Positions 34,950-47,467 of a stretch of DNA of 64,000 nucleotides are shown here, one piece after another. Each line of letters opens with the position of its first letter. Within the stretch, counting starts at the first letter, position 1. The translations under genes and the position numbers were made by a program. The stretch is from Paralvinella palmiformis. Lineage: Eukaryota > Annelida > Polychaeta > Terebellida > Alvinellidae. The stretch is from positions 356,001 through 420,000 of the forward strand of contig JAODUP010000056.1 in NCBI GenBank assembly GCA_025642065.1, given 5' to 3'. Below the pieces are notes generated by a model. That model worked only from the letters and a program-made list of their open reading frames with translations. It ran no database searches and was not told the DNA's origin.

Positions 34950-35870
34950 CGTAAAATTAAAGAACTGACTCAGACACGATCACTTGTTTAACATAATTCC
35001 ATTCGGCTTCATGTGTAGATGTCCACCGGAATTCCACATCTGTTTCTAGTAAATGACGTGTGTTTGCTGTTTCAGCTGACAAGTTAGGGATAAACCTGCC
35101 TAGATACTTTATCAAACCAAGGCGTGTTTGGAGTTCATCAATATTTTTTGGTGCTGGCATAGCCCTGATATCTGCTACCTTGTCATTATTTGGTTGTATT
35201 GAATGTACATAATCTGGCACTGGGCTTGTCCAGCTCAATCTGCCAGAATCCATTTGAAGCATCTAGCTTAGTGAACCACTTAGCTCCAGCCATCTCGGCT
35301 GTAATCTCTGGCTTTGTTGATAGATGAAAATGTTCACGTTTAATGTTCTTGTTTAGGTCACGTGGATCAATACACAATCTAAGTTGACCTGTTTTCTTCC
35401 CTACGATCACTAGTGAATTTATCCAATCTGTAGGATTATCCACTTTAGACACAATGTTTAATTTTTCAAGTTTGTTAAACTCTTTGTGCAGTCTATTGCG
35501 CAATGAGATTGGAATTTTTCGTGGCGCATATACCACCGGAGATGCTTCCTCTAAGTTCAATGTGATGTTTCACCTGTAGGCATCCGATGCCTTTGAACGC
35601 ATCGTCCTATTCCTGGACCAGTTGTTTAATTCCTGGACTGTTTATAGCATATATTCGTTTCACCAATCCTAGGCGAATATAGGTGTTTTTTTCCTTAAAA
35701 GTACAATGTTATCTGTATCTACGACTGCAAACATAACTTTATAAGTCTTGTGTTTCAGTGTGAGGGTAATGTCAAGTTTGTAATGTCTGTCAACCAATTG
35801 TCAAATAGTTCATCCGTTGTAAATGACTGTGGGGTTTGATCTGCTCCATATTTCGTGGGTTATGTTTTGT
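34950..35870 (-). mobile_element. Ty3/gypsy-type LTR retrotransposon pol fragment
   Basis: Minus strand. A weak protease end (MFAVVDTDN) near 35730 is followed by AFKGIGCLQVKHHIEL, then the reverse transcriptase: PRKIPISLRNRLHKEFNKLE, VSKVDNPTDWINSLVIVGKK, LRLCIDPRDLNK and KWFTKLDASNGFWQIELD. It then jumps to NIDELQTRLGLIKYLGRFIP and FRWTSTHEAEW, the start of the connection/RNase H part. The block with the catalytic YxDD is deleted. Stops lie upstream. No LTRs, gag or integrase are visible. Confidence 0.88.
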
Positions 35871-37320
35871 TTCTGGTACCATGTATTATTATGTAAACAA
35901 CTTGTGGTTTTTAGCCGTATACCTCCAGCCGATTTTTATTAACTAAATTTCACCTACAATAACAATGTATCTGCGGTGCCTTATGTGACAATACATATAA
36001 AAGTAACTTTCCTATTATCAATACACCCTCGTTATATGACCCATTTTCAAAAACGCTGGGAAAATATACATCTTCAACCATTCGCACTGAACACTTGTAA
36101 AATACGAATTATTGCGATAAAACAAGACGATAACAGACAAACCCTGAGTTAATTTAACCAAAACTAGAACACCTGATCTGAACTCGCATGAGAAACAGTA
36201 ACGATCAATATGTTAAAACGGTATGAACATAACGAGTTAATGTTCAAAACCAACTATATCAACGTGACTGTTAATAAAAAAATTACCTAAAAGATATGTA
36301 CTAATGATATTAATGCTTTATTTGTACAGCACAATATTCAGCTGTGGTGTTCTGGGCTGCTTTTACAGTATTACCTTTGGCCCAGACCTGCTTCAATCCA
36401 GCACACACGTCAACCCCCAATGACGATTACAAAGCATGCTACCACTATAGACACATGGCATTACTCAGGCACACAGCCATCACGCTCCATCAGGTTCTCA
36501 TTTCTAACTGGGTGAACCAGTTACCACATGACAATATTGCAGTTCCAGAGCCTGGAACCTGCCACCCTCCGGTTATGGATCCTATGCTGCAACTAACAGC
36601 GCCATCGTAGATCTACACCACATGTATAAGAAAAGTTATCAACACTGGTTTCCGGCAATATGTGAACTAGTATATGCCATTTATTGGAGAGCACTCTTGA
36701 TATTAGATCAAGCTTGATAAATCTATTTCGAGAGGAATACTTGTTTGACTAGAAGTCAAAACGTCTAACAAGTTTCCACATTTAGAACATTTTGAAGCAT
36801 CTGTACGCGGACGACTTAGAGAAAGGAGTTACTGAAAACAGTTTTCTATTTCCAGTTACTGAACAAATTATCGTTCTTACATTAAATAGGATCCATGAAT
36901 GATTGGAAGAGTTCACGAATGGCTTCGAGGTTCGGATACTAACCAATGAACGGATGAACAGCGGAGGAAACAGCTCGTGAACGGCCAAAGTATCAATGAA
37001 TCCAAATAAGGCTCGTATAACGTAAATAACAAGTGCGTTATCAAGACTCGGATACAAACCAGTTCGGAAGCTGCGTACATTAACATTTTAAGATGCTTAA
37101 TTCTTGTTTCATCTAAAATGGACACAACGTAAAGGTAGTGAGTGATTCTCCGTTGTTAATCACGAAATTATGAAACTACTTAGACTTTTCTAGTGGGTCC
37201 AGACTTCCGTTGGTGATCGCTGACCTGGAAAATGAGAACAAAATGATACTTATAAACCACAGTTCATACAATACGCTAATATTCTCACGGTTTATCGTCA
37301 TGATCGATCATATCAATCTA
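35871..37320. other. Gene-free stretch downstream of copy C
   Basis: AT-rich; includes an 88-codon frame (36344-36610) with Thr/His-rich composition that I do not recognise. Possible 3' untranslated sequence of copy C lies just below 37320. Confidence 0.4.
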
Positions 37321-39759
37321 TCATCTGTCAACTTGTCTCTTCTTAATATTGGCCCGGCTTCGTAATCCGAATGTTTTAATAATGGTCGGTATAATTATCA
37401 GCAGCCCGGCAAAGATCCCCAGTGTACCAGATAAGATAAACGGAGTGTCGTAGTTGTGTGTGACGTCATAGATATGACCTGAAATAGACATTCCAGCATA
37501 AGATTATCTTTATTTAGACGTCCGACAATGGGAACGAACTAAAATAGCGTTCTATATGCATGGATCAGCCGCGAGACTAGCAACGATCAATCGACTACAC
37601 ACTACTGTATCATGGCGAAATTTACCCGATACAGGAGATGCTGCCATTGCCCCGAAGGCGACGATTAGATTGAACATGGCCATAGCTTTGGGTAACTTGT
37701 TGATGCCGAGCATATCCACCAGCACCACGAAGGCTATCGTATTGGTCATAGCTATAGGGAAGAATAAAAAAAAACCATCATACGGTTGCTGAACGTAATA
37801 AACGGTGCACGCTCCTGTAGGAGAAACATGGATACAAGTACCTACCCAGATGTACCCCGTGTACCAAAGAGGCCGCGAAGAAGCCACTAAAACTGTGGAT
37901 TAGGGTCAGAAGGCTGCCCAAACCTCCCAAAATCGCCCCAAATCCGTACATCGCCATTCGGTTTATCCACTTCAAGTTGGCAACGAACGAGATTATAATT
38001 CGACAACATATCACTGATATGGCGAATACGGACATCAGAAAAGCTACATCCTCCTTGGCCATTCCCAACCGGACGGCTTTGTTCGGCATATGCTGCAGAA
38101 AGACGGACAGGTTATATCGACAAAGCATGGAACAGAAACAGTAGATGACCAGACTGTATTCCCTGCACAGGCTACAGTCAAAGACATCCGCCACAAACGA
38201 CTTCATCGCACTCTCGGAAATATTTCTACCAGACTGGTTATGACCATCCGCAGTTCGCTTTTTTTCGTTTTCTTTCTCTTCCTCTGATTGTGATTGGTTG
38301 GCTTTGGTAACCAGCTGATGACGTTCCTTATCCAGAAAGAGCGGTTCTTTGGTCGTTTTCTTATCGTCTTGGTCCCCGTCCACTAATTCATTGGTTAGTC
38401 TTAAGCCGTTGGGAACTACAACTTCTGGATTTGTCATCGATGACGAGTCGCTCACGGTATTTTGGGCGTCCATCTCCTCACACCGCTCTTTGGAAGCTCC
38501 TTTCTCGCGAGTTGGAGTGAGATCGCGTTCCACGTCGTGCACTATCTCCACATTACCGGGATTGCGTCTACCTTCAGTTGGTTCTCTATAGAGTGCTCCA
38601 AACACGATGATGTGAGCCAAAATGCCGGCTGCAATCAGCGTCGATCCCCTCCATCCGTATTTCTGGATCAAATAGGTGACAAGCACCGGACCGCCGAGAT
38701 GACCAATACTGTATCCCAACGTACTGCAACTGCCACCAAATCCCCTGTTGATGGTGAAGTGCTTCTGGATGAGTACACTGGTCACCATAAAGGTGAGATT
38801 AGTGCCCATCCCTAGAACAAAAAAATATAGAAAGTACAATATGGAAGGTGTTCAGCTTAGTAAAATAAATCAGCTGTCATTGAATGAGGCTATTTTATTA
38901 ATGCTACAAGATACACATCAGACATTGGTATCATAATATCATAGGATAGTCCTGTTTCGTATCAATCAGTGACAGAGTAAGCCGGTATTCATTTTTACCA
39001 ATCAAAATTCCATTTGTGAAGTACAACACGTAGACGTTTGGTGCCAAACTGTTTGACACCTGCGATATGAATATGACTATTCCACCACATACACAGATAC
39101 TACTAGCGGAGAATTTCCTAATCAAACTACTGGTTATTACACCTGAAATATACAAATTGGTATTACTCTTTTTCCAATCTATACATTCTGGGTTTGGATT
39201 CCCACGAAGTATTCACCACGCGACAGGCAGGCGTGGCCATGCACATGAAGGTCAATAATTAGCAAATGCATCTGCTAAAATGGATAAGACAACGCAAGAT
39301 ATGATGGCCATATTTTGAATATATTATACTGAACAGTTTCTTCTATCTTTAATATAAATACAATAAGCGAATAGGTTTATTCCGAGGTTGGAATTCACTT
39401 ACTGAAAACGCTGATAAATGCTGCTCTAATGGTAAACATAAAGCCTGCAATAGCACTTGGCACTTCAAAATAGTCAAGGTATTCTACATAGTATATGCCA
39501 AATGTGACATATTCTGCTCCTATTAGGATGTTTACGGGGATAATGCAGAAAACAAGCAGCAGCCATGTTGCTCTTGGTTCCGCTTCTGCCTTCCATTTGC
39601 GGAAGCCTTAAAGATATAGATTGTTAGAAGGCAATGGATAGAACATAAACCATGGCACATAGAATAATAACAATGTTTCCATTTACAGTGTATATAAACA
39701 ATTGCTTCTGTGTGTGTGTGTGTATGTGTATGTGTGTGTGCATAAAGATAATGTACATG

Positions 39760-39807
<48 letters not shown>

Positions 39808-42384
39808 TCTTCACCCGCCACCCGCGAACAGCCGCCAACCGCACCTACCTATTGTTTATATTGATGAATTACTTGTTTTATTGAGCAAATCAACCCTCGG
39901 TTGTCATGCTGGTTCATGTTATATAGGAGCACTGGGATATGCCGATGATCTTACCTTGATTATCCGCAGTCTCTGTGCTATGAATCAAGTGTTATATATT
40001 TGTAAGCCGTTCGCTGCAGAATATAATATAACTTTTAAGGCAAAGAAAACGATGTGTATAAAATTTGGTTCGCCAGTTACGGATGATGATAAGGTTTATC
40101 TTGACTGAACTTCAATAAAATGTGTGGATCACATTAAACATTTAGGTAACACTGTGAATGTTAAGCTAAATGATGTTAATGATTGCGATTTTAAACGATG
40201 TTTGTTTAACGCTTCAGTGAATAAATTATTAGGAAATTATGGTGGTATACAAACTAATATTTTATGTAAGCTCTTCAGAAGTTACTGTTGTTCCTTTTAT
40301 GGATCTCAATTGTGGGATCTTAGTTCTACTGGCTTTCGTTCGTGTTATATACAGTGGAATAAAGCTGTACGCAAATTGTTTATATTGCCATATCGAACCC
40401 ATACATGGTTATTTGGAGCACTCATAGACCAGCCACATATTAGTATTCAATTGGCTGTTAAGACTTTGCGCTTGATAAACTGTATCTTATATAGTTCGAA
40501 TAATATTATTTCACATATAGGCAATATTGCTAAATGCTGTGCCACCTCTCCGATTGGAAAGAATATTGCTTTATATGAAATATAAATATGATATAAACTT
40601 TGATGATAAATTATCTGCCAATGTTACACGTGTTAGAAGCGCACACAATTGTACTTTGTACCAACAAACACTTGCATATAATATGAAAAATCTTATTAAT
40701 GTTAAAAATGGTGCTTACACCCTTGAATATGTTGATGCCGACATGGTCTATTCTATGTTGTACAACATAGGATGTGAATAATTTAGAGTATTATAATGTG
40801 TGCCACTGTATTATACCGCCAACCTTTGATAAGGATCCGATTTCCTGCGATGCTAATGCCCCCATTTTTAATCAATTCAGTGGATACTGCAGCTCCATTT
40901 AACGTGGTCACCCCCCACAATGTTGCGAGCCGATAAATTAATCCCTGGAAATTTTCGACCTCTTGATAGGATTGAAACTGTGACTCTTGGCACCAAGTGC
41001 CAGGTGCTTACCCGTTAGACAACCGGGGCTTGTTTGTTTGTTTTGTTTTTCGGGGCTGTCCATTGTTCGGCACAGCTTCTATGTTGGAATGGTTGAGGAA
41101 CCTCCTCCCCCACCACTCATAGGCGAGCAGTGCGGAAAGATGGAGGCGAAATACCCTGAAGGTGGTCACTGTCAGTGTTTTACGTCCTCAGGGGGGTCTT
41201 AACGTCCCCCTTTATTTTTAATAATTCAGTGGATACGGCAGCGACATTTAACGTTGTCCGCCACCCACGATGTAGTGAGCCAGGAAATTAATCTCTGAAA
41301 AAAGTTTCGACCTGTTTATGTTAGGGTCATTAGGTGGCGATCATGACTGTGCTGATTATGTGGTCATCGATAGATTAAATAAAGTGATAGTTGTGGTTAA
41401 CAACGGATCAAAAGCCACGTATAATTAACCACCTGATCAATAGATGTATAAAGTAGAAGGCCCAAGTGATATGAAGCCACCAGTAACTTTAATTCACAGT
41501 TCATCACTCATTTTATAATGCCACCAATCTGGCCTGTTCATCATATCATTTCTGGTCATGGCTACTGAATCGAGAAAACGTAAACGCACAGCACTTGACA
41601 TTGGACAGAAGCAGCATATTCTTTCCTATAACGACAAAACTAAAATGAGGCGGATAGTGCACTTGCTATGTTAATTCGCAATACAGGTGGAACACGAGGA
41701 ATGGCTGAGGAGGACTTGGCACACGTTAATGCATTGAAATGTCCAGTTCTTAAATGTCGAACCATAGAAAGAATTTAAGATAAGATTTATTTAAATTCGG
41801 TACAAGTACAATAGGGGTCATTAGTTAAAAGCTATTGATAGAATGATCATATATGATAAAGGAAGATGATGACAGATAAAAAGGTATGATGCCAATAATA
41901 ACAGATGATTATATGAAATATGATTTTGTGTTTTAAAATACATTTCAACGAGCAATGCGTACAGTTAAAACAAGAACATGTTGGTCCATTCCATAACATA
42001 ATAAATCTTCTAAACGCCTTTATATTAGTAGCTTGTTTTGTTTCATTATTAAGCATATTCTATAACTTTGCACCAGTATAAGAGATAGAGTGTTTACCAT
42101 TTATGCCAAACAAACTACAATCAAATATTTTTTGAATGATAGAGCGTTTTATGCCTGTATGTAAACTATTATGTGGTTAAATAAATAAATTGTTATAACT
42201 TACTATATATGGTCTTTTATTATTCCGACAATACACTACATGTATATTGTACATAATCATGTGTCGTACCCATTCAGACACCTCCCCCAAGGCTGTCCAC
42301 CAAATGTACCTCCCCCACTCTAATCCCACCCCACCACAACGCCAACTTTCAGCCAGGTCCCAAATTTGTCATAAAAGTGAGGTT

Positions 42385-42437
<53 letters not shown>

Positions 42438-43177
42438 CCTATATATTATGGACGTGATAGGGGGGCGCCTCCGTGGTATAGCGGTAGCGTGTTGGACCAC
42501 AGATCACTGCCACCCGGGTTCGAATCTCGGCGTGGGCATATCTAAAGGGTGTTTCATCTTTCACTTCGCTTCATTACCTTTGGAGTTCGCTCGGCCCATT
42601 TAGCCTACCATGTGCACAAAGTTGGCCGTAAAATATCAATCATCATTACCATGGACGTCATAGGAAGTGATAATTGCATTGGTATTTTACTATTCTATAA
42701 CGACACAACAAAGCACAAGCAATACACGTCCACAAATTTTTTTTAATGTGTGTATATTCTGGATGGTTTAGAACATTAACAAGAAACACTCAATTTCGTC
42801 CCACTAAATCGTCATTCCTGATACCAATCGACCTTCTGACACTTACGTGCAACAATAGATCGGCCTCCTTTCATCTGTGAATCTTTGACGTTGGTGTCAT
42901 CTTCATTTATTTTATCCTTTGGCAGGACCACAGAGTTCAACTCACACATGGATTCGCTGTGAGGTGTGCTGATGCCATCCAACCACCTGTTGGTCATCCG
43001 GGTGGTGGTGGTGGTGGTGGCGCTCCTGGGGCGGGGTGTAGGGGGGAGGAACTGGGATACGATGACCTCCGACCTCGTGCTGTCGCGACGTTCGTCGTGG
43101 CGAAGCGTAGGTGATCCATCTTTGCGGCGACTGAGCTTGCTTCCGCGGCCTAACAACCGCGGCGTATTGGAGGACAT
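37321..43177 (-). CDS. MCT-like (SLC16/MFS) transporter, copy C, six exons, 642 aa
   Basis: Exons (5' to 3' on minus) 43177-42847, 39606-39403, 39142-38999, 38811-37846, 37751-37626, 37478-37321. All GT-AG, all phase 1, open to TGA. Exons 2, 3 and 5 have exactly the lengths of copy B (204, 144, 126). The protein has the same plan: hydrophilic N-terminus (TRSEVIVSQF shared with B, plus a run of six Thr from an ACC-type microsatellite), TM1 in ATWLLLVFCIIPVNILIGAE, the family segment FTINRGFGGSCSTLGYSIGH, an acidic loop between TM6 and TM7, TM8 with SVFAISVICCR, and TM10-12 with VDMLGINKLPKAMAMFN and HIYDVTHNYDTPFILSGT. The C-terminus is short and basic. No DGGWGW precedes TM1. The 3.2-kb intron 1 holds a LINE, two SINE pieces, a pogo-like N-terminus and a family 2 SINE. 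A plasma-membrane carrier by family; substrate unknown. Confidence 0.9.
39763..39807. repeat. (TA)n microsatellite in intron 1 of copy C
   Basis: TA run preceded by a short GT run (39711-39740). Confidence 0.9.
39866..40785 (+). mobile_element. APE-type LINE fragment, same family as 22.8-25.0 kb
   Basis: Plus strand, in intron 1 of copy C. Begins in the RT palm with IGALGYADDLTLI (catalytic Asp pair), one in-frame TGA at 40106, then FKRCLFNASVNKLLGNYGG, FYGSQLWDL, KAVRKLFILPYRTHTWLFGA and a Cys-containing tail. The last 300 bases run in shifted frames. It aligns with the minus-strand copy over the region after the YADD motif. Confidence 0.85.
40862..41030 (-). mobile_element. SINE family 1, head part only
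   Basis: Contains the tRNA head (minus strand start near 41030, degraded B box) and the first part of the body, then stops. The tail half is missing. Confidence 0.75.
41031..41312 (-). mobile_element. SINE family 1, body and tail part only
   Basis: Directly adjoining the head fragment. It has the body and A-rich tail but no tRNA head. In minus-strand order the body-tail piece comes first and the head piece second. Confidence 0.75.
41330..41780 (+). mobile_element. Possible pogo-like element, 5' end and N-terminal frame
   Basis: An ATG at 41558 opens MATESRKRKRTALDIGQKQH, like the first lines of pogo/CENP-B type helix-turn-helix proteins, and is soon broken. The preceding 100 bases (41340-41430) resemble 20430-20550. 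No DDE part is present. Confidence 0.45.
42391..42436. repeat. (TA)n microsatellite
   Basis: TA run just upstream of the family 2 SINE. Confidence 0.92.
42459..42651 (+). mobile_element. tRNA-derived SINE, family 2, copy 1
   Basis: Begins GGGGGCGCCTCCGTGGTATA with A box TGGTATAGCGGTAG and B box GGTTCGAATCTC. A body follows with CGGCCCATTTAGCCTACC, ending in a short CATCATT-type tail. The second copy is at 57395-57577. The head looks like a tRNA but the arms do not fold throughout. Confidence 0.88.
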
Positions 43178-46100
43178 AATCCGTCAATCGTCGTCAGTTA
43201 AGCCGCCGATCACCCGATCCTCGCTCCAAGTGGACAGCTCTTTGACTATCTTCCGTCGAAGAGTTATCTATTTCAGGTATTAGTACATGTTGAGCAGTTG
43301 AGACTAGTTAAAGCTAAGCATTCAAACATTTACATTTCACCCAAAGTTCCCGTCATTAAATTAATCGATTTAGAACGAAAGTCAACGTTGTAATCAACTG
43401 ATATGCCTATTATCGCCCAGCGGCCCTCTATTCCTAAGCTATAACTAGACCTTATGTTGCGTCATATCCCACTTTCCTGGCAAACACAATCCCACAATAT
43501 GGCTGCTCGCTGAACAAACTATAAATAACGCTATAGACAACGTGTCCATGGAGTCCGCGTAGTAGCTCGATATATCGCGGTCATATCGACATAAACATGC
43601 TGAGCCGGCCTACGTATTCGGCAGATTTAAGACGGAAACACCCCCTACACTATAGTCTTGGTGGTGTGAATATATATATATATATATAGCTCAGCAGATA
43701 AGGCAGCCTCAAGTAAAGGCTGCTCTCACCCCTCCCCCCACCACCAGTGTCTTATTATCCAGTCACTGTGAACGAGTTCATATAATATTACCAATTACAG
43801 ACTTTCGACGTTTTATAATGTCGGGTAATTATCGCTAAATTATAATTAATGAAAAAAGTGCTGCGTCGTGATTCTTTTGCGAATGTATGTCAGTCAGTGG
43901 CTTGAAGCGGCAAAAGTTTGAAGCGAATCGGTTTTTGTGCTCCTTGATACAAGAGGCGACCTTTTTGTTAAACTTCACTGGCCTTGTCCTGTCTTTGTGC
44001 CGTGACTGTGAATGAAGCCAACACATACACACACACACATTCGAGCCACGACATCTTGACTCGGTACAGAGATCAAGAAAATAACAACAACAACGTCTCA
44101 TTTACCTTCATATCATATTCACTGACGACTCCATATAAGCCTTTATACCGATCGATCTGTAGAACGAAAAAGGCTGCACCGTTCAAAATTTCCCACATGA
44201 AACGAACTGTATGGCAACAAAAAATATTGAAACGGAATAGAATAACAAATTCCGGTTTAATCAAAGGTCATTTGAAATATATATTAATTATTAAACAATA
44301 CTTCTTTTATCCACAATTAATTATACGGTAATGGTGGCTTTATTCTCATCCCACAGTCTTCTGTGACGTCTAACACAGATTAATTAAGATTCTTTTTATC
44401 GCCAGATTCGATGGTTCAAATGCCGTTTGAAACTCCACTAGAAATTATTACAACGTCTCTTAGCTATTTGCTCCGGAGTACTTTAAAGGTGTAAACAAGT
44501 GTCAAGGTAAAGATGTGGTCAGTGGTAAAGTGATGGGTCAAGAGTCACTGGTTCAGTTCCAGTTCGAGACTCTGGTCCACTTGGACCAATTCTCGGCTCA
44601 TAACATCGTCTTGGGATGACCCTTAGAGACATTAACTGAAACGCAGAACCAACAGTACTAATTATGGGTCAGCATCTTATGCGGAATAACTCTGAAGTTA
44701 AATGTTAAGAGGCGAATTATAAATGGCGAGAACGCCTCACCGATGAACCCCCTCCCCCCCCTCTCAAGACTGCTGGTGCACAGTGAAATTACATAATAAC
44801 CTACACAGTTCTGAAAATGTTTAATGCCAAAATATTCTCATAACTTTCGTCAGAAAAATTGAAATCTGCAGAAAATTCTTAAGCCTGCATACACCATACA
44901 TCTAGTTACAATTTCCAAATTGAATCCACGTCTTGATCTCGACAACGACTACACATACTTTCGACAAAACACATAAATAACATCTTCCAAGATCCAGATC
45001 AAATTGAAGAGTTGGATGTAAACATGATTAAATTTTCATGCATTCATCAGATTACTAACTTCTTAGAGAAGTATAGCATACATATTTTGAGAATTTTTTT
45101 TAAATACCTCAACTTGGAAATGCATAGATGGAACATTTTTATATTATTGGCCATGCAGACATATTTATGTATTAAATAAATAAAGATTTAAAAAAAAAAT
45201 TAGAGTAAAAGGAAACATGCTAAAAGTTGAATTTGGTAGCAAAGTTTAGAAGAAGAAAAAAAACTGAGCTCTGTCACATGGCGTAATTTGTTTTTACCGA
45301 TCACCAAAATTTCCTTCAGATATCTGTGGTTAAATTCTGAGAACAGATTATTTGTGTATGATTGTCATCCATTTTGTACAGACATTGAACTTGTACAGTT
45401 TTAACATTGCTAACTATCATGGTTCTGAAGATAGTGACTTGCAAAGTTGGTAGGAATAGAAATTGAATCCAGATTTTGGCTTGACCTGCCAACCACAGAT
45501 TTATACCTTAGCTTCATTTCATTGCAGATTTGGATAGAGCCGACACAGCTTTCATCCCTGAAGGTTTCGCGTCTCTGTGCCAATTAATAAAAAGGTTATC
45601 AGAGTTCAAACAGGGCTAGAAATGAAGGCATGGCACTTTAAAGAGGTGTAACTGAAAATATTTCTTAGTGAAAGCTAAAAAGTGTGCCAGACCTCATCAT
45701 ATATATGGTAGTTCATATATATAAAAGATTAATACAATCTGAAGTGATCAGCATATATATATATATATATATATATATTTGCTTTAGTATATTCAACATC
45801 AAGCATTTATACCATTTTATCAATCAAAACTAGTACCACGTAGAAAGGTGGATGCCAAAAGCTCAATATTTATTGTGAAGATATTCTCCAAATTAATAAA
45901 AATACTCAGTTAATGGAATCCTACAGAACTATTTCTCAGTTTAGCATCCGTCTGCTTGATGATAACACAACTCTGGAAATAGTTTGTGTTAATAGGGGCA
46001 TCGTTTAGCATATTATTCAACTGGTTCATCCTTACCATATCAGGACACTTGATTGCGAATTAAAATTAACAAAATGCCCAAAACACGATAATAGTAAGAC

Positions 46101-46880
46101 TGACTTCAAACAACATTATCAAAATACAGATATAGCCAATTATTATTATACTTAACAATTTAAATTGATAATTATAACTGTAGCAATCTATTTTGGGGCT
46201 GTAACTGTAATCAAGAGTGCAGAATAATTGTGGTTTATCCAGTCATGTAATGGTAATTAATGAATATAACTATACCAGACCCATCTGTTATACAAGAATA
46301 GCTGCAATAACAATCACTGGCATTCCATACACAGATAACACAGTCATACAATAAACTGGATAAAAGTCACTGTGCCCAGGAAGATCCACTCTTTTGCAGG
46401 ATGCTATGTAATACAGAAATAGCCCAATATGTCATGCATCTGGCACCACCAGATTTCTGGTACTTCAATGAAAGATATCAAACTATTTTAGGATTGTCAT
46501 GGAAGAAATATTTCTGAATTACAAAATAAAATGGTAAATTAATTTGTGGATTTAATCAAACTTCAATTCCAAATTTATCAATTCCATTTTTTTAAATAAG
46601 CAATTCCAATTCTGGAATAGGAATTGCCCATCAATTCCAATTCTGAAATTGAATTGACCCCATGTCTGATTGTAGTTGGAGACAGCATTACACAAGAAGT
46701 AGCATGCAATCTTCCACATCTTGCTAGATAAAAAGCTAAACATTCTATGATATTTACTGAGAGACAAGATATGCTGTGGGTCGACTCCTTGGGGAAACAT
46801 CCCAGAAACACAGGTGTAAGCTGAATTCATACCCAGGACCTGCATCAACAATATGAAATCAACTCGGCATTGGTTTGCAC
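43178..46880. other. Intergenic region between copy C and RTRAF
   Basis: Copy C (5' end) and RTRAF (3' end) are both on the minus strand. Short TA runs at 43673-43688 and 45753-45778. A degraded tRNA-like patch lies at 44515-44580 (AGTGGTAAAG, then CAGTTCGAGACTC), possibly an old SINE head. 46555-46670 holds a run of GAATTG/CAATTC words. No gene seen. Confidence 0.45.
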
Positions 46881-46886
46881 TTTATT
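46881..46886 (-). promoter_or_regulatory. Candidate polyadenylation signal for RTRAF
   Basis: AATAAA on the minus strand about 580 bases after the RTRAF stop. Others exist nearby, so the choice is a guess. Confidence 0.3.
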
Positions 46887-47467
46887 GACAGTAATCACAA
46901 CAGGTCAATGATAGAACACTACAAGCACAAAATGTTATGCATGGTTTATTTATAAATGAATGAACAACATTCAGGCAAACTGGTTCAGGTTTATTTCACA
47001 TAAACTATTATGCATGCAGCAGTTCTCTTTCTAATTCACCAAATGTCAGCCCCGGAGTAAATAAGGTAACAATTAGTTTGAGTAAATATTTAAACAAGAT
47101 GTCGTAAACAATAAATTAAAACCAGTTAGTTCATTCTGCAAAAACTGATAATGTAAATGGTTATTTAACAATTAACTTACTCATACCAATAATTTATATG
47201 CACTGGACTAGGCTAATTCAGGTTTAAACATCTGCACAATAAACTAACATGGCAAATAAACATTTTTGAACAAAAGCATTTAGCCCATGCACTATTTAAC
47301 CATCATTTAAACCGAGTGCATGTATAAAATGCTGAATTATGAAGCTTGGGTGATAAATTCTGGTTTTGAATGGAATTTTAAAAAACAGAACATATTTCAC
47401 ATTCAGTAACAAACCATCAACTTTGGAAACAGCATCAAGGAGAGTAATTCTAAATGAACTCGGTGGA

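Noticed and set aside
33814..35870. Initiator tRNA as part of the Ty3/gypsy element (primer site)
   Set aside because: A primer binding site would hold only about 18 bases complementary to the tRNA 3' end; here a whole tRNA-like gene is present and about 1 kb lies between.
42459..42540. A tRNA gene at the head of the family 2 SINE
   Set aside because: A and B boxes are present but the arms do not pair, and the same unit with the same body occurs at 57.4 kb.
8450..43177. Carrier cluster as an operon
   Set aside because: Genes are on different strands, tens of kilobases apart, each with its own first exon.
43445..43480. Another P-type end (ACTAGACC)
   Set aside because: Only eight bases match and no inverted partner was found nearby.
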